A program made the translations under genes and the position numbers. From Eremomyces bilateralis CBS 781.70 (lineage: Eukaryota; Ascomycota; Dothideomycetes; Eremomycetales; Eremomycetaceae), in the NCBI RefSeq assembly GCF_010015585.1, contig NW_022985067.1, positions 1,748,940 to 1,812,939 on the forward strand: a stretch of 64,000 bases of DNA, written 5' to 3'. This document shows positions 46,366 to 58,483 of this stretch, piece by piece. The notes beneath the pieces are model-generated. The model ran no database searches. It saw only the letters and a program-made list of their open reading frames with translations, and was not told the origin of the DNA. How positions within the stretch are numbered: the first letter of the stretch is position 1; each line of letters opens with the position of its first letter.

Positions 46366-47581
46366 AGATCAATCAGACTCATGAGGCGAGGAGGACTAGC
46401 AATTCCACGGAATTTCCTTTTTAAATCCTCGTCGAAATTGGAGTTCTGACTAGCATAATGTTGCTGCAAAGGCCTTAAGGGCTGGGTCGGCCTAATGAAA
46501 CACAATTGATGTACATTTGAAATTGAACTAGGAGATGGCTCGATTTCAATGGTAGTGACCTGATAGATCAATACAACGAGCCCAGAAATCCAGACCAACC
46601 ATAATGAAGTATTTCGTACACGTTACCCTTTTTCTTGTGCAATCTCCTGCTTAAATATATCTGTAGGGAAAATCTCCTGGAAATTTTCAAGTTTCTAGAT
46701 GGAGTTTTGCAGGTTATTTTCCCTGGACGCTTCGCTTTTGTGCCAAACTAAGGGCATAGGATGACATCCTTCTAACAAATAAAATAACAACCAGAGACAA
46801 GACATGGAACAACTTAGCAATGGAGGCGTGGAATACATAATGCCTCAAAGGATGAGGAAGTAGAGGGTCTGTATGTCACAGAATATCTGTGTTTCTTGGC
46901 GTTTCCCCACGGCTTCATTCGGTCATTCCGCATTCGATTATATACCCCTATTCTTTCCCTTTTTAGGGAATAGATCACCATTGTAAACCATATAAAATAG
47001 CTGCAGGAACAGCCTGTTTTCGTAGGACCCGGCTCTTCAGGATCAAGTTCAATCTATCTACGCTCTTTTGGAATTTAACGGGGTTTTCCCACCGTGTCGC
47101 TGCATTAATCACCTGATTTAGCGAAACCGCTATTAATCTCACACTGTAGCACAAGTTAAGCAAGCCCATGATGCATGATCACGCAGTTCAAACTGGGAGC
47201 GTGGTTATAAATCGATTCATGGTTATATATAACTGGAGCAGGATAAGTTACACCCAGCAGTTTCCTCGAACCACCGCCACCAAAGGAAGCCACTATATAT
47301 TCCTGTTCGAATCGCGCTGGAAGGATCTAAGCCAGGAGGTAAATCATGTTGGAGTAACCTTCACCAGGGTGGGAAATCTGGTGCCTTCCCTTCCCAAAGG
47401 CGTCTAGCCTGTGTAAATAGCTCTACCATTCTTTCTGATCCTGGATTCTGGGTCTTCTATCAAAGGATATACTTTCACTTTCCGATGTAAACTTCGTCAA
47501 TCAATACCAGTATCTTCTGAGTTTCATTCGCATCAAGTTTCATTTCGCTTACTATGTTATATACACGATAGTCTCGCGAAT
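46366..47581. other. Intergenic, no gene seen
   Basis: 1.2 kb, AT-rich, short frames only. The right end is the GMC promoter (TATGTTATATACACG near 47553). Confidence 0.45.
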
Positions 47582-49811
47582 ATGTTCTGCAGCGCTTTGA
47601 AGTTCTGTACGCTTTTGGTCCTACTGACCATCAGTGGATCATCTGGAACTCCTAATAAACTCATTGAACGGCAAACCATTGAAGATGAATATGACTTTGT
47701 TATTTGTGGAGGTACGTCATAATATACAAAGGTTAATTAAGCAGATAATGTCCTAACCCTTGTCAGGCGGAACTGCGGGCCTTGTCCTGGCTAACCGACT
47801 ATCCGAGTCTGGTAAACACACTGTCCTGGTGTTAGAAGCAGGTCCCGAACCTACGGTGGTGTCAGCATACAAAACTCCAGGAGGCAATCAGTTTTTAGCA
47901 GGCATGCTTCTGGTTTTCGGTGCATTTGGAATGCTTCACTGACATAACGCAGGCACTGCAATTGATTGGAGTTTCTACACTCTTCCCCAAGAGCACCTTG
48001 GCAGGCGCATTCTACCATACCATCGTAAGTATCCAGATCATAAATATATTTCGTGCCGATTAACTTGCAGGTGTTGTCATTTGAAACTTATTCTGACTGA
48101 AGACAGGCGGCCGTGGTCTTGGTGGAAGTAGCACCATTAATGGCCTCTACTACGGACGAGGAAGTGCCAGCATTTATGACAAATGGGCCAAGCTAGGAAA
48201 CCCAGGGTGGGGATGGGATGATGTCTATCCTCATTTCGTGAAGGTTCATCTCGTCTTCTAAGGCATTTCAGGTCGGTCACTCATACGCGAACTAGAGCAC
48301 TAGTTTCAACCCTCCAGATCCAAAGAGTGGATTCGACCAAAGCTACCAGACCTGGGATCCAAGTGCATATTCCGACGGTCCTCTTCAAATCGGATTTCAG
48401 GGCTATGTGCCACCATCTGGCGTTGGGTTTATCCGTGCTTGTAAATCTGCTAACATCCCAATCGTCGAAGAGTTGAATAATGGAAACGGCACAGGGGTGA
48501 AACAAGGAACGGGCAATCTTGACGCAAGGTACCGTCGAAGCTCAAGCTACGATAGCTTTTACCAGCAAGCTGCTAACCGATCGAACTTGAATGTCTTGCA
48601 TTATGCGCCCGTCACGCAAATTGTTACCGAGACTGGGGCAAGGAACCCTAAAGCAAAAGGAGCTGTCTTCATCGACGAAGAAACAGGACTGATTCATAAA
48701 GTGATGGCGAGGAAAGAGGTTATCTTAAGCATGGGTGTATTCCACTCTCCTCAACTCCTCATGTTGTCTGTGAGTTCTAAGACACGCGGCTTCTCGATTT
48801 GGGACGTGCTAATGGTCAGCTAGGGAATTGGACCTTCTGCGGAGCTAGAAAAGTTCGGGATAAGCCTTGTACTGATCAACGAGAATATCGGGCAACAGTA
48901 AGCATTAGGCAGAACCGTCGATGAAATCGGCTAATATTACATATTAGCTTGAATGATCATTCTGTTTTCAGCATTATGGCAAAAGCCCAACCGCAAGCTT
49001 CCACGTCTCAGATGGCTGCTTCATTTGACTCTCTTGATCAGGCCCAAGAGCAGTTTTACAGCAATCTCTCGGGACCTTACACTGCACCTTCTGGAATTAC
49101 AAACGGGTTTCAAATTATGTCAGACTCTGAACTTAAGGCCATTGGGGCAGGTGAAATCATCCTGCGAGGCCTCACTAATCAATCCCACGTCGAATACCTA
49201 TACGAATCGATCTGGTACCCTGGCGGACCAACTCCTTTCTATATACCTAAAAGCAACGAATCTTACATTTCACTTACTGCATCAAACCTTGTTGCTCTCT
49301 CTCGCGGCAATATTACTCTTAAGTCAAGTTCGATGGCCGATGCTCCCAACATCAATCCAAATGTCAGTCCCACCAATATCTTGCAGCGGCACGCAATTAT
49401 TAACAGTTCCATTAGTACTATGTCGACCCTACCGACCGTTCTATCGCTATCCAATCTTTCAAATACCTTCGCAAAATCTTTGCCGACCCTGAACTGGCCC
49501 AATTCACCACCGGTCCCGACAACGGGGAAGTCAGCCCAGGTGCATCTGTCAGCAATGATGACGATGATGCCATCTTCGAGTACGTTAAGTCAAACACGAT
49601 CCCCAACTGGCACGCCTCGGGAACCAACCAGATGCTACCACTTGAGAAGGGTGGCGTGGTGAGCCCTGAATTGAAGGTATATGGGGTGGATAACCTGAGA
49701 GTCGTGGATTGTAGTGTGATTCCCTTATTGCCGGATGTGAATATTGTTGGTCCGGTGTACATGATTGCAGAGAAAGGAGCGGAGATGATCAGAAGGGAAT
49801 ACGGTGACTAG
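47582..49811 (+). CDS. Secreted GMC-family FAD oxidoreductase
   Basis: Eight exons, 47582-47711, 47767-47901, 47953-48024, 48107-48243, 48296-48769, 48824-48897, 48948-49362 and 49416-49811, total 1833 nt (610 residues). The signal peptide is MFCSALKFCTLLVLLTIS. The FAD dinucleotide fold DFVICGGGTAGLVLANRL is restored by intron 1. GMC signature 1 is RGRGLGGSSTINGLYYGRG, the catalytic His is in IPNWHASGTNQM and the partner Asn in LPDVNIVGPVYM. It oxidises an alcohol or sugar and would make H2O2; the substrate is unknown. Intron 2 starts GCATGC, so it is a GC-AG intron; the alternative GT site would leave a 33-nt intron, too short. Many N-glycosylation sites fit secretion. Confidence 0.92.
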
Positions 49812-50016
49812 CCTAGCGTAACCAAGGTTAGTGACATTTGCGAGACACATTACTACACGAGGCCACCACGGAGGGATTGTTGGTGGATTGGGGAGAGAAG
49901 TAGGTACACATGGAAGGAATATGTAAGTATTCCTGGGAGAATGCCAATTCAACCCTGTACGCCAAACTCGAGTTGCTTAATTTCTCAAGCCAACTGCCAA
50001 GATCCAAAGCGCTGTG

Positions 50017-52127
50017 TTAGACCGTTCTACCCCTACCGGGCCTAGGTGCAGGACGCGTATTTTCGCCCCATCGGATACGCTGCGTGGATGGTCGGAGCGG
50101 CTTCTCATCGTCCTCGCCGTCGAAACTGTCCCAAGTAGAAGACTGGTTGATGCCGAGAACGACGTTATCAGGGAACGTTGGACGCGAGAAACGGTTGTAC
50201 TGGATGAATGTGTCACCCGTTGGACCTTGAACGGAGTTCCGGGGTGGTGAGATTTTCAACGAGAGGCGCTTGAGTTCCACTGCGTCCTCTTGGATGGGCT
50301 TAACGCCCATCCAAGAATAGATCAGGTTAAGGGCAGGGATCGACAACCCGTGGACGACGATGGAGAAGAGAACAAGCCAGTAGACGATAGGTCCGATGGC
50401 GGCTTGAATGCTGTTCTCTTCTTTGTCGCCTTTGCCCAGTTCAGGGAAGAGGTGACGAGTATGCTCAAGGTAGAACACGGCACCGATGCCTACATATATT
50501 AGGGAACAAGAGCGGTGGCAATAGGAAGCGGATCTTACCGATTGGCCCGAAGTAGCCCATGAAGAGTGCCTCCTTGATATTCTTACAGACTCTCGGCATC
50601 AGCTTGTATGTGATCAGCACAGCTGGGATGCGTCGGAGAATCAAGACAAGAACACCTAAAGCTATCAGGCGAGGATACGTGATGCCGGTGGTGTCTGGCT
50701 GATGGAACTCGCTCCAGGGTAAGATCGAGCCAATGTACATGAAGCCTCCGAAATTGAGCAACACGTCCACGCAAGAGTTGACTTCGTCGTGTCGAGCTTC
50801 GATTTCCTCGAGATAGCCGCCATCCCAATTGAGAGCATTTCCAGCGACAAAGCACGCGAGGAGATCGTCGGTGCCGAGGGCGCCACAGGTGCCAACGATG
50901 AAAAGCCCCAGCGCAGTGGGCCAGAGCGCATAGCTCTCAGCGTCAATCCACTTCTTGCGGAGTGCATACTTGAGCGCCAAGCAGCTTCCATAACCGGTAA
51001 CAATGCCATATGCCACACTCATGAGGACGACGTAGAGCCATGTTTCAATGAACCAGGCCAGAAGCGCCTTTCCGACCCCACCACCTAACCTCCCGACATC
51101 TGCCTCGCGCTTGAGGAGTGAAGAAGGGTTCATGGTTGGCAAGCCGGTAGCCATAGCAGTCGGAATTGGAGCAGCAATGCTCGTAAACGTCGGAGCGGAG
51201 GGTACACCGACCACGGGGACTGTAGGAAAAGCGACGCTGGAGAATACTGGAGAGGTGGATATGCCAGAGAAAACAGCACTTTCCACTGCTCCGTCACTAT
51301 GCACACCAGCGCCGGGGACGTTGGCATATCGGATCAGATAGACGGCAAGCATGAGGAAGGGGAACCCGAAACCATCGTTTGCACCAGCTTCGGAGGAGAT
51401 GATCTCACGCAAGTCGCGGGCAACGAATTTATCGGCGAAAGGACCCTTTGCAATGGCTTGAGACAGGATCGGATCGGTGCAAGTCACGCAAGATCCGATG
51501 ACGAGAGCCGCAAGCTGCGTAAAAAATGAGCATCCATATCCCTGGTTGTCTCTTGGAAAGGGGGAGGTACCAAGGTGAGATTTGGAACAGTAGCTATGAT
51601 GCAACCGGTGGTACAAAGCCACATGATGGTCATGATTGGAATGAGGCAGATGAACATCTCTTTCCACCGTGTGAGCTGGTATTTGGTTGGAAGCTGGTAA
51701 CCAGCAATGACCAGCTGGACACCAATCACAACCCGACAGACACCCTTGAAGCGTGAGTCAGGATACTCTAACAGATGAGACGGCAGGAACATACCAAAGT
51801 GATGGCATTCTGTTGCTCAGGGGCAGCAACACCCCATCGCGTCGCATCGATGAATTTGGATGCAATTGGACCTAGTATAATACCAAAAACCACAGCGGGC
51901 ACTACACGACAGCGTTAGGAAGGGTTGCCACAGAATGGAAGAAATAGGCGTGTACAAGCTTCCCCCAAGTACCACTTCATCTTTATCTTTGTTGAGATGA
52001 ATCCATAGAGTATAGTGAAGGCACCTGCCGGAGGCAGTCAGTGGCCAGTGAGCAAGATACGATCACATTATAGCAGACCTAGGATTGCCAAGATGACATT
52101 GAGCTCGCTCACATCGAGAGACGGCAT
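50017..52127 (-). CDS. NHA1: Na+(K+)/H+ antiporter of the Nha1 family
   Basis: Six exons on the minus strand: 52127-52079, 52024-51956, 51901-51795, 51744-51571, 51514-50539 and 50489-50017, total 1848 nt (615 residues). Start MPSLDVSELNVILAILG. Family strings are present in order: AFTILYGFISTKIK, GIILGPIASKFIDA, VIAGYQLPTKY, CVTCTDPILSQAI (ion-binding TDP), SSEAGANDGFGFPFL (essential Asp/Gly loop), TDDLLACFVAGNALNWDG and VHGLSIPALNL. It exports Na+ or K+ across the plasma membrane in exchange for H+. A Ser/Thr/Pro/Val-rich loop of about 75 residues separates two helices (STSPVFSSVAFPTVPVVG). The cytosolic tail is short (about 110 residues) compared with yeast Nha1. Intact. Confidence 0.95.
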
Positions 52128-54002
52128 GTTGGCGTCGGATTGACTTCTATCAGCCAGTGGTGTTCTCTACCCAAGTATCCAAAGAGTTCGAGAGGAATGG
52201 GTTTGATGTGAATAGAACAAAATGATAGGTATGCAAGTGTATTCTTTGGCTGTCAGGAAAGACGGTTGTACCTCGTCCAGCAAGGCTATTCAAAGTACGA
52301 TGGGTTTGTCGGAGTATATAAAGCAAACTGAGTATTTACAAAGTAAGAATGAATAAAAAGCAGAACAATGATTAAGGATAATCCCCACGAGTACAGCGAA
52401 GATCACAGTAGCCAGTAAAGGAAATTGACTGATCAAAATGAATCGGCCAAGGCTTGCTCATTCTTCATGGCACCAAGATCTAGAGATTGAAATAAATAGG
52501 ACAAGCTCGTGGCTCTCGGCCTAAGGACGAACCGCAGCATTCAAATACAATGGCCGACGACTCCAGCAGGAACTTGGACACGCTGAAAAAAGGGTCTGTC
52601 CATGAGCAGAAACGCAGATCAGACGGCAACTGGATCATGGTTAAACACCCCACGCGTCGAGACTCGAGCGTGAGGAAATACCAAACAATGCGCTTCTGGA
52701 GCATAATTTGGGGACAAGAGGAAGAATGAGAGAAGATCTCCATTAACCAAGCTCACACTATCGGATTGTTAAAGCAAGCTCCATCCCGCCTCGTGCCAGG
52801 GATCTTGGCTACGCCTCAGATTGACGCTGAAGCGTCATGGAGCCCCTCCGCCTTGGAGATAAGACTTGGCCCTTGGGGGAGATAGGAGAGAGGGTGAGAC
52901 GCGGGAGTGGGCGAACTTGAGAAAGGTATGGGAATTTGCCCTCGATTTTGTCATTCTGCGACATGCATTGGCGGCCAAAAGCATGCCAAGTGGGAAAGGG
53001 GAATCCCTGACGATCCGCGCAACTCCGTTTGATGTTGGTGTCTCGGAGACTGGAGCCCGAGCGTCGATGGGCGGAACTAATTGGGGGAGACGAGTTTAGC
53101 AGTTTCGGCGACCTGAACTCCGTAGAGGAAAGCAATGATCGTTGTGTGTGTGGTCTCGCTGTGTGCCCTATTGGGGCGGAATAAATAATAATACACTGTC
53201 CAGAAGGCAAAAAGTTCGGTACGAAACTACGAATATGGATACAGCGCTGCCTCCGCGTTGTCGAGTCTCGTTCAAAACCAAGTGTCAGAACTCAGATGGC
53301 AACTCTGGGCTGTAAAGACTCCAAATTTCCCAAGTCCCAACAGGCAACAATAAGACCCGGTTTCTAAAGCTTCTTGATCCGGGGCGATCGGCACAGCATT
53401 ACTGTTTGCTTCATTATTCATCATCTTTTCAAAATCAGCCCCCTTCGTTGGCAGTACTCGCACCCCACGCCCGTTAGTACCTATTAATACTAATAGGCGT
53501 GGGGCCCGAGTAGGGTCCTACTTGAGGCATCTTTCGACTTTCCTCCCTTCAGTTGAAGCCACATTCGTGGTGGCAGTTATAGTAAATCTGGGAACCGCTG
53601 AAGCCCCTAGATATGGTTACTGAAATCGAATGTCGTGGATGGTAAGCATGTATACAAAGTAAGTAAATTTTATTCAATCTCTCTGCACTCTAGTTGGTAC
53701 GGTGCGACTAAAACTGGAGATACACGACGACCATCGGAGGGTTGAGTAAAGTGATCATGCAATCCGCCACGCGTTCAGAACGAGGCAGGATAGAAACTGC
53801 ACCCAATCCGTCCAGGTTATTGAAATGCTGCCAGAGTCTCAGCTACGATGCCCAAATAGAGTCTCAGAGCCGGAGACGGCACGTACCTCGCGCCGATTGC
53901 GAACGCAATGGCCTCCTTTTACCACGAATGGAGGCCTGGAAAGGCACCGTGTGGTACGGGCTCTGGGGGTTTTGCTCAAGAAGCTTTCATCGGACCGGTC
54001 AT
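52128..54002. other. Intergenic, no supported gene
   Basis: 1.9 kb between the NHA1 start and the end of mago. Frames are short. The strong hairpin at 53463-53504 is the only structured element. Part near 53840-54000 is unusually well open on several frames but has no family features. Confidence 0.45.
53463..53504. repeat. Nested near-perfect palindrome
   Basis: CCCCACGCC (53463-53471) pairs with GGCGTGGGG (53496-53504). Inside it TTAGTA (53474-53479) pairs with TACTAA (53488-53493), leaving an 8-nt loop and a 2+2 internal bulge. Total pairing is 15 of 17 possible. It could be a cruciform site, a binding palindrome or the scar of a small element. It is not a known terminator type in fungi. 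Confidence 0.7.
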
Positions 54003-54754
54003 TCAAATCGGTTTGATCTAACACCTGTTAGCAACGGCAAACCCAACCTCTTAGCATTGCGTGAAGTCGTGTACCTTGAAGTGTAGGGAAATGAGAGAGA
54101 AGACCAGAGTCTTTAAATCTTGGACGAGGTAGTAGAACACACGAAGGCCTTCGGGGTCCGCAGACTCGGTGACGTCCACAAGGGAACCGATCTTTGCAGT
54201 CTAGACGAAGTTGTCAGCCCTTCGGGTATCCGGAATCGGGTAGGATCGATAGGAGACGTACTTCAAATGAGATATGGTCATTTCCAATGCGAATCTCCAA
54301 TTCCTGCCTGCCATCCTTATTCTTCTGTGGCCACTTGGTGTCGTCTTCCTTCATGATCTCGCTCTCCTTGATGATTCGCTTGATCTCCGAGATCATGAGA
54401 TCACTCACGCACACTATCCAAAGAAGCATCAGTCGTCAGCATGGTCCTTCCAGGAGCAAGTATAGCGAGGGACGTACTCTCTTTGCGAATGAGAGAATCA
54501 TTTCGGTAGTTTGAATTGTTGGCATATCGAGCAGAGGCGCTTCGTCCGTCACCAAGGACGCGGAAATCGAACTCTGTGGTATGTAAGCTAGGTGAAGCTT
54601 CGAGCATGAAGAGTCGTATTCGTACCTAAGAATTCATGGCCAAACCGACCAGAATGCCCAGAACTGGAGGAGGTTAGCAGAGGCAAGCACGGCAGTAGAG
54701 GAGTGCCTACTAGTAGCGAATGTAGAAAGGCTCAGCAGCGTCTTTGTCCGGCAT
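54003..54754 (-). CDS. mago: Mago nashi, exon junction complex core subunit
   Basis: Six exons on the minus strand: 54754-54711, 54663-54626, 54574-54478, 54412-54262, 54200-54075 and 54017-54003, total 471 nt (156 residues). The splices reproduce the very conserved protein: [65 protein letters not shown] and the terminal ISLHFKIKPI. The last exon is only 15 nt (Ile-Lys-Pro-Ile-stop); reading through instead gives a non-conserved tail VHDFTQC. With Y14 it clamps eIF4A3 on spliced mRNA. Five introns in 0.75 kb is high for this region. Divergent from SEC26. Confidence 0.96.
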
Positions 54755-55469
54755 TGTTAAAATCGGGTTTGCAAGTCAATTTAGGCTAGATTTGAAGGTT
54801 GATATGCTACGCCCAAGGAACAATGTCTTATCCTTGATTCTTGGGTTGCTGGATCCTTGGATACTGGATGTGTCTGTTGTTACGGGATGGCTGGTTATGT
54901 AGTGCATATGGTGATGGATCATGGAGGTCGCAGTTTGGTGGGGAGTCCTGGCACTTGCTGCGTGGGTGTGGATGGTCGCAAGGCGCCAAGGCTACAAGGC
55001 GGCAAGGCTGCAATGAATCCCTGGTTCCCTGATTCCACCCAGTCTGCTGGCTGGGGCTGGCTGCTGTCTGTCATACTGTCAAGGTGTCCATGTCCCTGTC
55101 GCACAACCAGCGCTGAACTTCATACTACAACCGAGACGTGGCCCAACTGCGAAGACGGTGATCTTGTCGAGTGCGTAGTTTGGCATTTATCATTTAAGGC
55201 CCGCGGGTCAAACCATTCCGACATACAGAATTCCATTCATCAATGCTTACTCTGGACCACCTGAATCCCGATATCTCCATCCCACCTCCCTCTGCCTCTT
55301 GAGTCGCTCCCTCGACCCTCGACCGACCCCCAAGGTGCTGAGCTATAGGTCGGCAAGAACAAGCCTTGGAATATATACACCTCACACACGGCTGTCAACC
55401 GTCATCTTGCCAAAAAGGCATTGGAGCGAAAAGAACCTCTAGTCTCTTCACCCGCATCTCTCGCCCACC
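54755..55469. promoter_or_regulatory. Divergent promoter region of mago and SEC26
   Basis: 715 bases between two housekeeping genes that start in opposite directions. CAAGGC(G) repeats lie near 54978-55012 (AAGGCGCCAAGGCTACAAGG). No coding sequence supported. TATA-like ATATATACAC at 55371-55380 faces SEC26. Confidence 0.5.
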
Positions 55470-58400
55470 ATGGACAATTCCTACAGCATGGTCCACCAGG
55501 ACAACACGGCGGATCAGCCTACGCAGCAGGAGTTGAAGACACAGCTCGAAAAGGGGACCGATGAGACCAAGGTGGAGACCCTGAAGCGGATATTGACCAT
55601 TATGCTCAATGGCGATCCTATGCCGGGCCTTCTGATGCACATTATCCGTTTTGTCATGCCGTCGAAGAGCAAGCCTCTTAAGAAGCTCCTGTACCTCTAT
55701 TACGAAGCGTGTCCGAAGCTAGATGCTAGCGGGAAGCTACGACAAGAATGGATTCTGGTTTGGTAAGAGAAGAAGACAAAAGTCTAGCGTTCATGCGCTG
55801 ACTGTACAATACAGCAACGGGATCCGACTCGATCTTCAGCATCCTAACGAATACGTCCGTGGAAATACCCTTCGGTTTCTTTGCAAGCTGCGAGAAGCGG
55901 AGCTTATAGAACCCCTACTACAGCCAGCACGACAGTGTCTGACGCATCGCCATGCATACGTCCGCAAGAATGCGGTCTTTGCGATCGCTACCATCTTCCA
56001 ACACCTCGAACAACTTATCCCCGATGCACCGGATCTAATTTCAACTTTCTTAGACGAAGAAAGCGACCCGACCTGCAAGAGGAATGCATTCGCGGCGTTG
56101 ATGAGCATCAGCCACGAGAAAACACTGGAGTACCTCACTGAGCGCTTCGATGGCATCCCTAACGCGGATGAGCTGCTCCAGCTGGTTGAACTTGAATTCA
56201 TCCGCAAAGACGCCATCACGAATGCCCAAAACAAGGCGCGGTACCTTAGACTGATCTTCGACCTCCTTGAAGCCAAGACGTCGACTGTCATCTACGAAGC
56301 CGCTTCGTCGCTCACTGCCCTTACCAATAACCCTGTCGCTGTCAAAGCCGCTGCAGGAAAGTTCATCGAGCTTGCAATCAAGGAGGCAGACAACAATGTC
56401 AAGCTCATTGTACTCGAGAAAGTGGACCAACTACGGCAGAAAAATGAAGGCATCCTGGATGAGCTGACCATGGAAATCCTGCGGGTACTCACAAGTCCCG
56501 ACATTGACGTCCGGAAGAAGGCCCTGGCTATTGTCTTGGAGATGGTCTCGAGCAAGAATGTGGAGGAAGTGGTGATATTGCTCAAGAAGGAGCTGTCGAA
56601 GACTGTGGACGAACAGTACGAAAAGGTATTTGCGAGCTTCATTTTCTTGCAGACGAACAGCGACTGACGGATTGCACAATAGAACACCGAATATCGATCC
56701 CTTCTAATCCACGCCATCCATCATTGCGCCATCAAGTTCTCCGAAGTCGCAGCAAGCGTTGTGGATTCTCTGATGGAGTTCATCGCAGACTTCAACAACG
56801 CCTCTGCTGTCGATGTCATATCTTTCGTGAAAGAGGTTGTCGAAAGATTCCCTAAGTTGCGGCCTACGATCATGGAGCGACTGGTGTCCACGCTCGCTGA
56901 AGTCCGGGCTGGAAAAGTCTACCGCGGAGTCCTTTGGATTGTCGGAGAATACTCTCTTGACGAGAAAGACATACGGGAAGCATGGAAGAAAATAAGAGCC
57001 AGTCTTGGTGAAATCCCCATTCTTGCTTCGGAGCAAAGGCTGCTGGATGAGGTTCAAGAAGGAAAGGAGGAGACGAAAGATCAAGTCAACGGTCACGCGA
57101 AGCCATCAGCCCCTACCGGATCACGACGCGTGCTTGCGGACGGCACCTACGCTACCGAAAGCGCGTTGACCAGCGAAGCAGCCAGCAAAGCCCACCTCGA
57201 CGCCGTCAAGGCCGCCCAAAAGCCGCCGCTGCGCCAGCTTATATTGGACGGCGATTACTACCTCGCAACCGTTCTCGCGTCGACACTCACGAAGCTCGTT
57301 ATGCGACATTCCGAGATATCACAGGATACCGCTCGCACGAATGCCCTCCGCGCAGAGGCAATGCTCATCATGATCTCCATCATTCGCGTCGGCCAATCGC
57401 ACTTCGGCAAGTCTCCGATTGACGAAGACTCGGTGGATCGAATCATGTCATGCGTCCGATCATTGTCGCAATTTAGTCAGAGGAAGGACCTGGAGTCGGT
57501 GTTCCTCGATGACACCCGCAAGGCGTTCCGAACCATCGTGCAGACCGAGGAGAAGAAGCGCGCCGCCAAGGATGCAGCCGAACGAGCCAAGACTGCCGTC
57601 CAAGTGGACGACGTTGTCACTATCCGACAGCTTTCGAAACGAAGCACTGCGGATGGCGACCTCGATCTCGAACACGATCTGGAGGCGGCGACTGGCGGAG
57701 ACACGGCCACGGATGACTTGTCGTCCAAGCTCAGCCGTGTCGTTCAACTGACTGGTTTCTCAGATCCTGTTTACGCCGAAGCCTATGTCAAGGTTCACCA
57801 ATTTGATATTGTCCTGGATGTCCTGCTCGTCAATCAGACCATGGACACCCTGCAGAACCTGTCTGTGGAGTTCGCCACGCTGGGTGATCTGAAAGTCGTG
57901 GAGAAGCCCACGACACAGAACCTTGCGCCGCATGACTTTTTGAATGTCCAGGCCACCATCAAGGTCTCGTCCACCGACACGGGTGTCATCTTCGGCAATG
58001 TCGTCTATGACGGATCCAGCTCGACCGAGACCAATGTTGTGATCTTGAACGACGTCCAGGTCGACATCATGGATTACATCCACGCCGCCCACTGCACGGA
58101 GACGGAGTTCCGCAACATGTGGACCGAGTTCGAGTGGGAGAACAAGGTGAACATTAACTCGAAGGCGAAGACGCTTCGGGAGTTCCTCAAGAAGTTGATG
58201 GACTGCACCAATATGAGCTGCCTCACGCCCGAAGCTTCCATGCAAGGCGATTGCCAGTTCTTGAGCGCCAATTTGTACGCGCGGAGTGTTTTCGGTAAGT
58301 CCTCTACCCTTTGGCCGCAGACGAGACGCACGCTAACCGCAATCAGGCGAGGACGCCCTAGCGAATTTGAGCATTGAGAAGCAAGGCGAGAACGGTCCCA

Positions 58401-58483
58401 TCACCGGGTTTGTGAGGATACGAAGTCGGTCGCAAGGTCTTGCATTGAGCTTAGGGGCTTTGAAAGGGTTGAACAAGGCGTAG
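55470..58483 (+). CDS. SEC26: Coatomer subunit beta (beta-COP)
   Basis: Four exons, 55470-55762, 55815-56625, 56683-58294 and 58347-58483, total 2853 nt (950 residues). HEAT-like adaptin repeats occupy the N-terminal half ([63 protein letters not shown]). A charged linker follows ([16 protein letters not shown]), and the C-terminal appendage platform contains [16 protein letters not shown] and [12 protein letters not shown]. The terminus is [12 protein letters not shown]. It is a structural subunit of COPI, the coat for Golgi-to-ER vesicles; essential in yeast. Full family length and intact. All three introns are GT-AG. Confidence 0.97.

Noticed and set aside
47290-47330. CCTGTTCGAATCGCG, resembling a tRNA T-loop (B box)
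   Set aside because: No matching A box, anticodon stem or acceptor stem could be found around it.
53890-54020. Short + strand frame MASFYHEWRPGK... overlapping the end of mago
   Set aside because: Antisense to the real last exon of mago and only about 36 codons; no homology recognised.
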